A stretch of DNA of 64,000 bases from Streptomyces aurantiacus (GCF_027107535.1 NZ_CP114283.1:1302001-1366000), one strand, 5' to 3'; numbered from the stretch's first letter, positions 17,886 to 26,515 are shown. A program made the numbers and translations. Notes: generated by a model not told the origin, from the sequence alone.

Positions 17886-19141
17886 GCGAGGTGCTCCCGG
17901 TTGTGCGCGATCAGCCGGTCGGTGAGGGCGTCGGCGTACGCGTACTGGCCGACCAGGGGGTGGGCGAGCAGCGCCCGGAACACCCGCTCACGGCCGCCGC
18001 GCAGCGCGGCCTCCAGGGCCAGGTCCTCGTACGCGGTGACGTTCGCCATCAGCCCCGCGAACAGCGGGTCCACCGGCTCCACCGGCAGCGGAGCGGCCCC
18101 CGGGTGCCCGACCGCCGCCTGGACCTCGATCACGGCGTCGTCGGGCAGGAACGGCAGCGTCCCCCGGTTGTACGTGTTCACCACCTGGTACGGGCTCCCG
18201 CCCCCGCCCAGCAGGGACGAGGCGAGGTCGACGGCGGCCTCCGAGTAGTACGCCCCGCCCCGCTTCGCCAGCAGCGCCGGCTTCTCGTCGAGCGCCGGGT
18301 CGCCGTACATCGTCAGCAACTCACGCTCCATCTCCGCGACTTCCGCGGCCCGCGACGGCTTCGTACCCAGCTCTCGTACGACCTCGTCGTGCGCGTAGTA
18401 GTAGCGCAGGTAGTAGGACGGGACGACGCCCAGGCGGTCGAGGACGCCGCGGGGCAGGCGCAGGTCGTCGGCGAGGGCGTCGCCGTGTCCGGCGAGCAGC
18501 TTCGGCAGCACGTTCTCGCCCTCGGGGCCGCCGAGTCGCACATGGGTTTCCCAGGTGAGGTGGTTGAGGCCCACATGGTCCAGGTGCACATCGGCGGCGG
18601 CGACACCGAGCATCGCGGCGAACTTCCGCTGGAACCCGATCGCCACGTTGCACAGTCCGACCGCCTTGTGGCCGGCCTGGAGGAGCGCGCGGGTCACGAT
18701 GCCGACGGGATTGGTGAAGTCGATGATCCAGGCGTCCGGGTTGGCACGCCGGACGCGCTCGGCGATGTCGAGCACCACCGGGACCGTACGCAGCGCCTTG
18801 GCGAGGCCGCCCGCGCCGGTGGTCTCCTGGCCGACGCAACCACACTCCAGCGGCCACGTCTCGTCCTGGTTGCGGGCCGCCTGGCCGCCCACGCGGAGCT
18901 GGAGCAGCACGGCGTCGGCGCCGTCGACCCCCGCGTCGAGGTCGTCGGTCGTGGTGATGCGCCCCGGGTGCCCCTGCTTGGCGAAGATCCGCCGGGCCAG
19001 GCCGCCGACGAGCTCCAGACGGTCGAGCGCCGGGTCGACGAGGACCAGCTCCTCGATGGGCAGGGTCTCCCGCAACCGCGCGAATCCGTCGATGAGTTCA
19101 GGGGTGTAGGTGGAGCCCCCGCCCACTACTGCGAGTTTCAT
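17876..19141 (-). CDS. Family 4 glycoside hydrolase (6-phospho-beta-glucosidase type)
   Basis: The protein has 421 residues from ATG 19141 behind GGAGG. The NAD-binding motif VVGGGSTYTPEL opens the protein. The metal-binding Cys and His of GH4 enzymes appear in GLCNVAIGFQ and VGLNHLTW, and ECGCVGQETTG matches the 6-phospho-beta-glucosidase branch. GH4 enzymes cut glycosidic bonds by NAD- and Mn-dependent redox elimination, usually on sugar 6-phosphates. The operon imports by ABC transporter (no phosphorylation), so the downstream kinase is needed to create the substrate. The tnpB element now separates this gene from its transporter genes. Confidence 0.9.
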   Translation of the reverse strand: MKLAVVGGGSTYTPELIDGFARLRETLPIEELVLVDPALDRLELVGGLARRIFAKQGHPGRITTTDDLDAGVDGADAVLLQLRVGGQAARNQDETWPLECGCVGQETTGAGGLAKALRTVPVVLDIAERVRRANPDAWIIDFTNPVGIVTRALLQAGHKAVGLCNVAIGFQRKFAAMLGVAAADVHLDHVGLNHLTWETHVRLGGPEGENVLPKLLAGHGDALADDLRLPRGVLDRLGVVPSYYLRYYYAHDEVVRELGTKPSRAAEVAEMERELLTMYGDPALDEKPALLAKRGGAYYSEAAVDLASSLLGGGGSPYQVVNTYNRGTLPFLPDDAVIEVQAAVGHPGAAPLPVEPVDPLFAGLMANVTAYEDLALEAALRGGRERVFRALLAHPLVGQYAYADALTDRLIAHNREHLAWA

Positions 19142-19160
19142 CGGGTTGCCTCCATAGATA

Positions 19161-19180
19161 CTCCGGCTATTGCGCCGGAG
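19161..19180. repeat. Inverted repeat in the leader of the glycosidase gene
   Basis: Seven-base perfect arms (19161-19167 and 19174-19180) with a six-base loop lie 20-39 bases before the glycosidase start. It could be an RNA hairpin shaping operon expression or an operator half; nothing in the sequence decides. Confidence 0.45.
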
Positions 19181-19296
19181 AGGAAAAGGGCTCTTGCGGA
19201 GCAGAGCAATGAGCTGCAATTCGCCGTCAGGGCGGATCGCACTGCTCCGGCCGACAGTGTCTGGTCTTTACATGTGGCCACGCTAGTTTGTGAAGC

Positions 19297-20490
19297 ATGG
19301 CGACTTTCCATGTGAAGCGGGCATTCAAGTACCGCTTCTACCCGACCGATGCGCAGGCGGCAGAGTTGTCGCGCACGTTCGGATGCGTGCGGAAGGTCTA
19401 CAACCTGGCGCTGGAAGCCCGTACGCAGGCCTGGCAGCAGGGGAAGCGGGTCAACTACAACGCCACCTCGGCGATGCTGACGGCGTGGAAGAAGAGCGAG
19501 GAACCGGCCTATCTGTCCGACGTCTCCTCGGTGCCGCTCCAGCAGTGCCTTCGGCACTTGCAGGGCGCGTTCGTCATCTTCTGGGAGAGGAGGGGCAAGT
19601 ACCCGCGCTTCAAGTGCCGGAAGAAGTCGCGTCGCTCGGCTGAGTGCACCAGCTCGGCGTTCCGGTACCGGGATGGGCAGCTGACCCTGGCCAAGATGCG
19701 GGAACCGCTGGACATCCGTTGGTCCCGATCGCTCCCCGAGGGAATGCAGCCCTCGACTGTGACGGTCTCGCAGGACAGTGCGGGGCGCTGGTTCGTCTCG
19801 ATCCTGTGTGAGGACCCCGGCGTGAAGCCGCTGGCCGCCACGGATGCGGCGGTCGGCATTGACGCGGGCCCGGACCACCTTCTGACTCTCTCGACCGGTG
19901 AGAAGATCGCCAATCCGAGGCACGAACGCAAGGACCGTACCCGGCTGGCGAAGGCGCAGCGCAAGCTGGCGAACAAGGCGGAGGGTTCGGGGAACCGGGG
20001 CAAGGCCCGGCGTGAGGTCGCCAAGATCCACGCCCGGATCGCTGACCGGCGCCGCGACAACCTCCACAAGATCACCACTCGTCTCGTGCGTGAGAACCAA
20101 ACGCTCGTGATCGAGGACCTGACCGTACGAAACATGGTCAAGAACAGGAAACTCGCCCGCGCCATCTCGGATGCGGCGTGGTCGGAGTTCCGGAGCATGC
20201 TGGAGTACAAGGCCCGCTGGTACGGGCGTGAGGTGGTCGCCGTTGACCGGTGGTTCCCCTCTTCCAAGCTGTGCTCCACCTGCGGCAGCCTGCAGGACAA
20301 GCTGCCGCTGAACGTCCGCACCTGGACGTGCGACTGCGGAATCGTCCATGACCGGGACGTGAATGCAGCGAAGAACCTTTTGGCGGCCGGAGGGGCCGTG
20401 ACAGTCTGCGGAGCTGGTGTAAGACCTCAACGGAGTTCTCCGGGCGGGCAGTCGGCGATGAAACAGAAAGCTCAACGGCGCGAGCCGTGA
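19297..20490 (+). CDS. tnpB: TnpB RNA-guided nuclease (transposon-associated)
   Basis: This full-length 397-residue TnpB looks intact. The N-terminal helical RNA/DNA-binding region starts HVKRAFKYRFYPTDAQ. The RuvC-like triad is complete: Asp189 in VGIDAG, Glu273 in VIEDLTV and Asp354 in HDRDVNAAKN. A zinc finger lies between the last two (Cys326, Cys329, Cys345, Cys347). By family knowledge TnpB uses an omega RNA from the element's right end to cut DNA beside a target-adjacent motif, which favours retention of the element. The reading frame is open and the active site preserved, so the protein may be active. Confidence 0.93.
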   Translation: MATFHVKRAFKYRFYPTDAQAAELSRTFGCVRKVYNLALEARTQAWQQGKRVNYNATSAMLTAWKKSEEPAYLSDVSSVPLQQCLRHLQGAFVIFWERRGKYPRFKCRKKSRRSAECTSSAFRYRDGQLTLAKMREPLDIRWSRSLPEGMQPSTVTVSQDSAGRWFVSILCEDPGVKPLAATDAAVGIDAGPDHLLTLSTGEKIANPRHERKDRTRLAKAQRKLANKAEGSGNRGKARREVAKIHARIADRRRDNLHKITTRLVRENQTLVIEDLTVRNMVKNRKLARAISDAAWSEFRSMLEYKARWYGREVVAVDRWFPSSKLCSTCGSLQDKLPLNVRTWTCDCGIVHDRDVNAAKNLLAAGGAVTVCGAGVRPQRSSPGGQSAMKQKAQRREP

Positions 20491-20522
20491 GAATCCCTCT
20501 CCTCAGGAGGGGGAGCGTCAAA
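20491..20522 (+). ncRNA. 3' scaffold of a probable omega RNA (right end of tnpB element)
   Basis: Directly after the tnpB stop comes gaatccc, then an 8-bp hairpin (20495-20502 with 20506-20513, one G-U pair, loop tca), then agcgtcaa. This is the usual right-end form whose transcript is the TnpB guide RNA scaffold. The guide would begin at 20523 in the host flank, reading into the 3' end of the permease gene. Expression is inferred. Confidence 0.55.
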
Positions 20523-21419
20523 TCAACCCTTCACTCCGGTGAGCGTGACGCCCTCGACGAACGCCTTCTGCGCGAAGAAGAACACGAGGATCACGGGGGC
20601 CATGACCAGGACGGTCGCGGCCATCGTCAGGTTCCAGTCGGTGTGGTGCGCGCCCTTGAAGGACTCCAGGCCGTAGCTCAGGGTCCAGGCGCCGGGATTC
20701 TCGGACGCGTAGATCTGCGGCCCGAAGTAGTCGTTCCAGGCGTAGAAGAACTGGAAGAGCGCGACGGCGGCGATTCCCGGCCTGGCCATCGGCAGCACGA
20801 CCTTCAGCAGGGTCCTGAGGTCCCCGCAGCCGTCGACCTTCGCCGCGTCGATGTACTCGTTCGGGATCGTCATCAGGAACTGCCGCAGCAGGAAGATGGA
20901 GAACGCGTCGCCGAACGCCATCGGGATGATCAGCGGCCACAGCGTGCCCGACAGATCCAGCTGCTTCGCCCAGAACAGGTACATCGGGATGATGACGACC
21001 TGGGGCGGCAGCATCATCATCGAGATGACCAGCATCAGCGACAGGTTCCGGCCGCGGAAGCGGAACTTGGCGAGCGCGTACGCCACCGGGACGGAGGACG
21101 CGACCGTCAGGGCGGTGCCGGCGCCCGCGTACAGCAGGGTGTTCTTCCACCAGGTGAGGAAGCCGGGTGTGTCGAACACCTTGGTGTAGTTGCCCCACTC
21201 CCAGGTGTCCGGGACCAGGTCCCGGCTCAGTGTCTGGGAGTCGCTCATCAGTGAGGTCAGCACGACGAACACGAAGGGCAGGACGAAGAACAGGGCGGCC
21301 GCGACGCCGAGCGCGTGCACGGCGATCCACTCCAGGAGGGCCTTGCGGCGGGCGGTCCGCTCGGCGGGGGTGGCCGGCGGCGCCCCCAACTCCACGGGCT
21401 TGTCGAGTACTTGGGTCAT
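20523..21419 (-). CDS. Carbohydrate ABC transporter permease (MalG type)
   Basis: The protein has 298 residues and six predicted helices. The EAA loop for ATPase contact reads EYIDAAKVDGCGDLRTLLKV at about residues 190-210. It is the inner-membrane partner of the MalF-type permease encoded 3 bases upstream. The stop codon touches the right end of the tnpB element, so the coding sequence is complete but its transcript now runs into the element. No ATPase gene lies in the operon; as usual in Streptomyces, a shared MsiK-type ATPase would energise it. Confidence 0.92.
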   Translation of the reverse strand: MTQVLDKPVELGAPPATPAERTARRKALLEWIAVHALGVAAALFFVLPFVFVVLTSLMSDSQTLSRDLVPDTWEWGNYTKVFDTPGFLTWWKNTLLYAGAGTALTVASSVPVAYALAKFRFRGRNLSLMLVISMMMLPPQVVIIPMYLFWAKQLDLSGTLWPLIIPMAFGDAFSIFLLRQFLMTIPNEYIDAAKVDGCGDLRTLLKVVLPMARPGIAAVALFQFFYAWNDYFGPQIYASENPGAWTLSYGLESFKGAHHTDWNLTMAATVLVMAPVILVFFFAQKAFVEGVTLTGVKG

Positions 21420-21422
21420 GGG

Positions 21423-22379
21423 TCAGTCACCTGCCTGGATGAGACCGCCCCGGCGCCGCATCAGGAACGCGGTGAACGCCATGGACAGGGCGAACAGCAC
21501 CAGCGCGACCACGCACGCGGAGCCGTAGTCGAAGCGCTGGAAGCCGAGGTTGTAGACGAGCTGCGGCAGGGTGAGCGTCGACTTGTCGGGGTATCCCGGT
21601 TCGAACTGCTGGCCCGAGCCGCCGATGATCCCGGAGGCGACCTTTCCCGCGACCAGCGGCTGCGTGTAGTACTGCATCGTCTGGATCACGCCGGTGACCA
21701 CCGCGAACATGATGATCGGCGAGATGTTCGGCAGCGTCACGAACCGGAACCGCTGCCAGGCGGACGTGCCGTCCAGCTCGGCGGCCTCGTACTGCTCCTT
21801 CGGTACGTCGAGCAGCGCGGCCATGAAGATGACCATCAGGTCGCCGACGCCCCAGAGGGCGAGCATGGTGAGGGCGGGTTTGGACCAGGTGGCGTCCGTG
21901 AACCACCCGGGGGTCGGCAGACCGAGGTCGCCGAGCACCGAGTTGACCGGTCCGGTCCCCGGGTTGAGCAGGAAGACGAAGGCCAGCGTGGCCGCGACGG
22001 GCGGCGCGAGGTAGGGCAGGTAGAACAGGGTGCGGAAGACACCCGCCCCGGTCTTGATCTTCGTGATCAGCAGGCCGATGCCCAGGCCGAAGACGACCCG
22101 GAACGTGACCATGACGAGCACCAGCCACAGGGTGTTGCGCAGCGCCGGCCAGAACATCGGGTAGTCGTTGAAGACGTAGTTCCAGTTCTCCAGCCCCCGG
22201 AAGACCGGGACACCGAAGCCGTCGTACTTCATGAACGAGAAGTACACGGTGGAGATCAGCGGGTACGCGAAGAAGACGCTGAAGCCGATGAGCCACGGCG
22301 ACATGAAGGCGGCCGTGCGCAGAGCCTGCTTCCTGCGTTTCGTACGCAGCGTGAGCGTGGCCACGGAAGGCGTGGACAT
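21423..22379 (-). CDS. Carbohydrate ABC transporter permease (MalF type)
   Basis: The protein has 318 residues with six helices. It starts with a basic cytosolic segment and a first helix, MSPWLIGFSVFFAYPLI. The EAA loop is EQYEAAELDGTSAWQRFRFV. It pairs with the MalG-type permease that follows after 3 bases and takes sugar from the lipoprotein encoded 5 bases upstream. Gene order binding protein, MalF, MalG is standard for CUT1 importers of oligosaccharides. Confidence 0.93.
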   Translation of the reverse strand: MSTPSVATLTLRTKRRKQALRTAAFMSPWLIGFSVFFAYPLISTVYFSFMKYDGFGVPVFRGLENWNYVFNDYPMFWPALRNTLWLVLVMVTFRVVFGLGIGLLITKIKTGAGVFRTLFYLPYLAPPVAATLAFVFLLNPGTGPVNSVLGDLGLPTPGWFTDATWSKPALTMLALWGVGDLMVIFMAALLDVPKEQYEAAELDGTSAWQRFRFVTLPNISPIIMFAVVTGVIQTMQYYTQPLVAGKVASGIIGGSGQQFEPGYPDKSTLTLPQLVYNLGFQRFDYGSACVVALVLFALSMAFTAFLMRRRGGLIQAGD

Positions 22380-22384
22380 GGCCG

Positions 22385-23722
22385 CTACTTCGCCTGCTCG
22401 ATGTCACGGTCGATCTGGTCGGCGGTCTTCTTCAGACCGGCCTTCAGATCCTTCGCCTTGCCGGACTCGTACTGGTAGCCGAAGTCCTGCAGCGTCGTCT
22501 GGTAGGTCGAGCCGTTGACGGAGGCCGGCGGGGTGTTGGAGTGCGGGTTCTGCGCGATGTCCAGGAAGGTCTTGAAGCCCGGGTCGACCTTCAGGTCGGG
22601 CGACTTCAGGGCGGCGAACGTGGACGGCACGTTGTGGATGGCGTTGGCGAAGGAGACGACGGCCCCGGTGTCGGTCGTCATGTACTTCATCAGTTCCCAG
22701 GCCGCGTTCTGCTTCTTGCTCTGCGGAGCGATCCCCATGATGGTGCCGGAGAGGAAGCCCTTGCCGTACTCGTCGACCTCGTCGTCGGCGACGGGCATCG
22801 GCGCCGTGCCGATGCCGAACTTCACGCCCGCGTCCTTCGCCATGCCGAGCCGCCACTCGCCGTCGAGCTGCATGGCGACCTGGCCGGTCTGGAAGGGGTG
22901 CTTGGCGCCCCACTCGTCACCGAACGTGTTGCGGTACTTCTCCAGCTTCTGGAAGCCGCCGAGGTCGTCGACGAGCTCCTTCTGGTACGTGAACATCTCG
23001 GCGAAGGCCGGGTCCTCGGCGATGGCGGACTTGCCGTCCTTGCCGAAGTAGGAGTGGTCCCACTGGGACATGTAGTGGTCCACCACGGTCTCGTAGCCGT
23101 GGTAGTTGGGCATGAAGCCGAGCTGCTCGTACGAGTCGCCCTTGGTCTTCGTCAGCTTCTCGGCGACCTTCGCGAACTCGGACCACGTCTTCGGCGGAGC
23201 CTTGATGCCGGCCTGCTCGAACGCGTCCTTGTTGTAGTAGAGGCCGTACGCGTCGCCCAGGAGCGGCATCGCGCAGCGCGTGCCCTCGAACTGGGTGTAC
23301 TCCAGCATCGGCTTCGGGATGATCTTGTCGAGGTCGAGCTTCGACTTCTCGATGAACGGCTCGAGGTCGGCGAAGGCGCCGGACGAACAGAACTTGCCGA
23401 CGTTGGACGTGGTGAACGACGACACCACGTCGGGCCCGTTGGAACCGCCGGCGCGCAACGCCTGGTTGAGCTTGTCGTCGTTGATGTTGCCGACGACCTT
23501 CACCTTGATGTTGGGGTGCGCCTTCTCGAAGCGGTCGATGTTCGCCTGGACGGCCTTGACCTCGGCGGGCGCGCTCCAGCCGTGCCAGAACGTGATCGTG
23601 GTCTCGGCGTTCGGGTCGTCCGTGGCGCCGGTGTCGGACTGGCCGGTACAGCCGGTGGCGAGCAGGGCGATGGAGGCGGACGCGGCGAGCGCTGCGGCCG
23701 CTTTTCGGGATATTCCGGGCAT
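22385..23722 (-). CDS. Sugar-binding lipoprotein of the ABC importer
   Basis: The protein has 445 residues. A lipoprotein signal ends in LLATGC with Cys25 as the lipidation site. The mature part is a family-1 (MalE-like) binding protein: TITFWHGWSAPAEVKAVQ, IKVKVVGNINDDKLNQAL and WELMKYMTT are typical. It captures the sugar outside the membrane for the two permeases downstream. ATG 23722 has GGGAG nine bases upstream. Which oligosaccharide is bound cannot be read from sequence; the glycosidase and amino-sugar-type kinase in the operon suggest a beta-linked disaccharide. Confidence 0.92.
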   Translation of the reverse strand: MPGISRKAAAALAASASIALLATGCTGQSDTGATDDPNAETTITFWHGWSAPAEVKAVQANIDRFEKAHPNIKVKVVGNINDDKLNQALRAGGSNGPDVVSSFTTSNVGKFCSSGAFADLEPFIEKSKLDLDKIIPKPMLEYTQFEGTRCAMPLLGDAYGLYYNKDAFEQAGIKAPPKTWSEFAKVAEKLTKTKGDSYEQLGFMPNYHGYETVVDHYMSQWDHSYFGKDGKSAIAEDPAFAEMFTYQKELVDDLGGFQKLEKYRNTFGDEWGAKHPFQTGQVAMQLDGEWRLGMAKDAGVKFGIGTAPMPVADDEVDEYGKGFLSGTIMGIAPQSKKQNAAWELMKYMTTDTGAVVSFANAIHNVPSTFAALKSPDLKVDPGFKTFLDIAQNPHSNTPPASVNGSTYQTTLQDFGYQYESGKAKDLKAGLKKTADQIDRDIEQAK

Positions 23723-23850
23723 GGCAGGGTCTCCCTAGGACGGGACGGGGCTGGACGGTGTGGGAGTGGAGCTACTCGACGCGCGGGTGCCGGGCTGCGG
23801 GTACGGGCGTGGCCCGCGGGTCGAGGGGTCGGGGAGTGCGGGCTACGGGC

Positions 23851-25065
23851 TCAGTGGGCCGAGGTGTCGAAGACCTCGTCACGGGTGGCCGCGAGCGCGC
23901 TCTCCAGCGCGCCGCGCAGCACGGGGTGTTCGTGGACGTCGCCGACGACGAGGCGTGGCCGGGACGCGGCCAGCTCCTCCAGCTCGGCCTGCACCAGTGC
24001 GCGCAGGGGTTCGCCGCCCCTGCTGAGCGAGGCGCCGCTGAGGACGACGAGTTCGGGGTCGAGGACGGAGACGAGCGAGGCGAGACCGGTGGCGAGCCCC
24101 GTCGCGTACGTCTCCAGCAGCTGCCGGTGGGCGCCCGCGTTGATGTCCGCGGCCTGCCCGACGAGTTCGGCGGCGACTTCGGAGTACGGCCCCGTGGGTA
24201 CGGGCCGGATACCGAGTTCGCGGGCCAGCTTCGGGATGGCCTGGGAGCCGGCCAGCTCCTGGTAGCCACCGCTGTTGGCCTTGGTGACGTGCCGTACGAG
24301 GGGTGCGCCGGGCACGGGGAGGAAGCCGACCTCGCCGGCGCCGCCGGTCCAGCCGCGGTGCAGCCGGCCGCCGAGCACCAGGGCCGCGCCGAGGCCGCCC
24401 TCGTTCCACAGCAGGACGAAGTCCTCGTGGCCCCGGGCCGCACCGAGCCGCTGTTCGGCGACGGCGGCCAGGTTGACGTCGTTCTCGTACTCGACGGGCA
24501 TCGGCAGTGCCGCCGCGAGCTCGTCGAGCAGGGCGGGGGAGTGCCAGCCGGGCAGGTGGGAGGCGTAGCGCAGCCGGCCCGTGTTCGGGTCGAAGGCGCC
24601 GGGGGTGCCGATGACGAGCCGCTGGATGTCGGCCCGGGCGAGTCCCGCCTCCTTCACCGCCCCGTCAAGGGCGTCGGTGACCTGCCGCACGACGGTGTGG
24701 GCGGCGCGCCGGCCGGGGGTGGGCAGTTCGTACTCGCCCACCGTCCGTCCGGTGACGTCGGCGACGGCGGCGAGGATCCGCTCGGGCGTCACGTCGAGCC
24801 CGGCGGCGTACGCGGCGGCCGGGTTGACCGCGTACAGCTGCGCGTTGGGGCCGGGCCGTCCCTCGCTGGTGCCGGTGACGACGACGAGTCCCGCCGCCTC
24901 CAGCCGGGCGAGCAGCTGGGAGGCGGTCGGCTTCGACAGGCCGGTCAGCTTGCCGATGCGGGTCCGGGACAGCGGACCGTGCTCCAGCAGGAGGTCGAGC
25001 GCGGCACGGTCGTTCATGGCGCGCAGGACGCGTGGGGTGCCCGGCGTACCGGAGGTTCCTGCCAT
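23851..25065 (-). CDS. ROK-family transcriptional repressor of the sugar operon
   Basis: The protein has 404 residues. An N-terminal winged helix (about 20-75) contains RTRIGKLTGLSKPTASQLLARL. The ROK kinase-like sugar-sensing domain follows, with VIGTPGAFDPNTGRL, EYENDVNLAAVAEQR and GGAGEVGFLPVPG. The Cys-rich zinc motif (CxCGxxGC) of many ROK proteins is missing: the corresponding stretch is NSGGYQELAGSQ. It lies 128 bases upstream of the binding-protein gene in the same direction and is probably autoregulated through the operator upstream. Loss of repression would be triggered by the imported sugar or its phosphate. Confidence 0.9.
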   Translation of the reverse strand: MAGTSGTPGTPRVLRAMNDRAALDLLLEHGPLSRTRIGKLTGLSKPTASQLLARLEAAGLVVVTGTSEGRPGPNAQLYAVNPAAAYAAGLDVTPERILAAVADVTGRTVGEYELPTPGRRAAHTVVRQVTDALDGAVKEAGLARADIQRLVIGTPGAFDPNTGRLRYASHLPGWHSPALLDELAAALPMPVEYENDVNLAAVAEQRLGAARGHEDFVLLWNEGGLGAALVLGGRLHRGWTGGAGEVGFLPVPGAPLVRHVTKANSGGYQELAGSQAIPKLARELGIRPVPTGPYSEVAAELVGQAADINAGAHRQLLETYATGLATGLASLVSVLDPELVVLSGASLSRGGEPLRALVQAELEELAASRPRLVVGDVHEHPVLRGALESALAATRDEVFDTSAH

Positions 25066-25140
25066 GACGTGTCGACACCTGCCTTTCGGCTGCCCAGCTT
25101 CCCAGCGTGGTTACCGGGAAGTCCACCGAGGGATCACTGT

Positions 25141-25155
25141 TAGGAAACTTTCCTA
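25141..25155. promoter_or_regulatory. Probable ROK-repressor operator
   Basis: A perfect inverted repeat, taggaaa-c-tttccta, lies 76 bases upstream of the ROK start. AGGAAA/TTTCCT palindromes of this form recur as ROK-family operators in actinobacteria. Position suggests it controls the ROK-to-kinase operon by autoregulation. Confidence 0.7.
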
Positions 25156-25363
25156 TCGATGGGAGGAAGGTAGGCCGGGGGTGGGGGAGGCGTCAATACC
25201 GGCCACTGGCGGGAAGCGAAGTCGTTACCTGGCGCGTCCGCGGCACAGGGCCCGGCGGGCGACGGGAGCGGCGCGGGACGGCCACGTGACACGGACGGCG
25301 AGCGTCGGAGGGCGGCGGGGAGTGGCGGACGGGCGGGGGCGGCAGGTGTGGTGCGGAGGCACG

Positions 25364-25414
25364 CATACGTGTGGGGCGGCCCCGGATCGCTCCCGGGGCC
25401 GCCCCACACGTATG
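25364..25414 (-). terminator. Perfect 22-bp hairpin after the MscS gene
   Basis: The arms at 25364-25385 and 25393-25414 are perfectly complementary over 22 bp with a seven-base loop, 16 bases beyond the channel gene's stop. There is no strong T run, as is usual for Streptomyces terminators. This is the longest perfect hairpin I found in the window. Confidence 0.85.
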
Positions 25415-25429
25415 AGAAAGCTCTCTCCC

Positions 25430-26515
25430 CTACTTGGTCACGTTCGACGGCACCGCCGGTGCGACCGGCGCTATCGGGGACGCCGTCTGCGACTGCGGGG
25501 ACGCCGAGTTGGAGTAGGCCGACGGGGCCGCCATGCCCGCTGTCGGGTCCGGTGCCGCCTCGTCGTCGGACGGGACCGGGAGGCCGCCCACGATGCGGAT
25601 GCCCACCCGGTCGAAGGCCTGCTTGATGCGCCAGCGCAGCTCGCGCTCCACGGAGAGGGCCTTGCCCGGCATGGTCTTCGCCGAGACCCGCACCACCATT
25701 GACTCCAGGAGGACGCTGTCGAGGCCGAGGACCTCAATCGGGCCCCACAGGCGCTCGTTCCAGGGCTCGTCCTTGCTCATCGCCTCGCCGACCTCGGCGA
25801 GGACCGAACGGACGCGGTCGAGGTCCTCGTCGGAGCGGACCGTGACGTCGACGCCTGCCGTGGCCCAGCCCTGGGAGAGGTTGCCGATGCGCTTGACCTC
25901 GCCGTTGCGGACGTACCAGATCTCGCCGTTGTCGCCGCGGAGCTTGGTGACCCTGAGGCCCACCTCGATGACCTCGCCGGAGGCCACCCCGGCGTCGACC
26001 GTGTCCCCTACGCCGTACTGATCCTCCAGGATCATGAAGACGCCGGAGAGGAAGTCGGTCACCAGGTTGCGGGCGCCGAAACCGATCGCCACACCCGCCA
26101 CACCGGCGGAGGCCAGCAGCGGTGCCAGGTTGATCTGGAACGTGCCGAGGATCATCAGCGCGGCCGTGCTCATGATGGTGAAGGACGCGACCGAGCGGAG
26201 CACCGAGCCGATGGCCTGGGAGCGCTGGCGGCGGCGCTCCACGTTGACCAGGAGGCTCCCGAGGGCCGTGCCGTCGACCGCCTGCGCCGTACGGTTCATA
26301 CGGTCGATGAACTTCGTGATGGTCCGCCGGATGGCCACTCTCAACACGGCCGCTATGACCACGATCAGCAGCACGCGCAGGCCGATGCTGAGCCATGTGG
26401 ACCAGTTCTGCTCGACCCAGCTCGCGGCGTTCGTCGCGCTGTCCTGGGCGTCCTGGAGTGTGGGCGACGTCGGTTCCTCGGTGGGATCGGCGGCCGACAG
26501 GACGGACAAGAACAC
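25430..26515 (-). CDS. Small-conductance mechanosensitive channel (MscS family)
   Basis: The protein has 361 residues from GTG 26515, 8 bases after GGAGG. A short extracytoplasmic N-terminus leads to three helices; the third, pore-lining one contains GVAGVAIGFGARNLVTDFLSG. The beta domain follows (YGVGDTVDAGVASGEVIEV), then the cytosolic cage domain and a Pro/Ser/Ala-rich tail. It releases solutes on hypo-osmotic shock. It is a single-gene unit divergent from the HNH gene. Confidence 0.92.
   Translation of the reverse strand: MFLSVLSAADPTEEPTSPTLQDAQDSATNAASWVEQNWSTWLSIGLRVLLIVVIAAVLRVAIRRTITKFIDRMNRTAQAVDGTALGSLLVNVERRRQRSQAIGSVLRSVASFTIMSTAALMILGTFQINLAPLLASAGVAGVAIGFGARNLVTDFLSGVFMILEDQYGVGDTVDAGVASGEVIEVGLRVTKLRGDNGEIWYVRNGEVKRIGNLSQGWATAGVDVTVRSDEDLDRVRSVLAEVGEAMSKDEPWNERLWGPIEVLGLDSVLLESMVVRVSAKTMPGKALSVERELRWRIKQAFDRVGIRIVGGLPVPSDDEAAPDPTAGMAAPSAYSNSASPQSQTASPIAPVAPAVPSNVTK

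Larger units (their letters stand above)
19272..20522 (+). mobile_element. IS200/IS605-family (IS1341-type) tnpB-only element inside a sugar operon
   Basis: A tnpB gene without tnpA lies opposite to the operon it interrupts. The right end is well placed: gaatccc, a hairpin and gcgtcaa end at 20522, as in many IS1341 elements, and the next base is the permease stop. The left end is less certain. I place it after TTTAC (19267-19271), a plausible target-adjacent motif, 25 bases before tnpB; a GTGGCCAC palindrome lies at 19274-19281. Such elements make no target duplication and none is seen. It needs a TnpA from elsewhere to move. Confidence 0.75.
25066..25429. other. Intergenic region between ROK gene and MscS gene
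   Basis: These 364 bases hold no credible gene. They contain the 10-bp palindrome gtgtcgacac (25069-25078) four bases before the ROK start, the ROK-type operator (25141-25155) and the MscS terminator (25364-25414). Between 25156 and 25363 I see nothing beyond GC-rich sequence. Confidence 0.7.

Noticed and set aside
14973..18248. Long plus-strand frame (1091 codons)
   Set aside because: It is antisense to glnH, glnX and the kinase gene, which have clear domains and ribosome sites.
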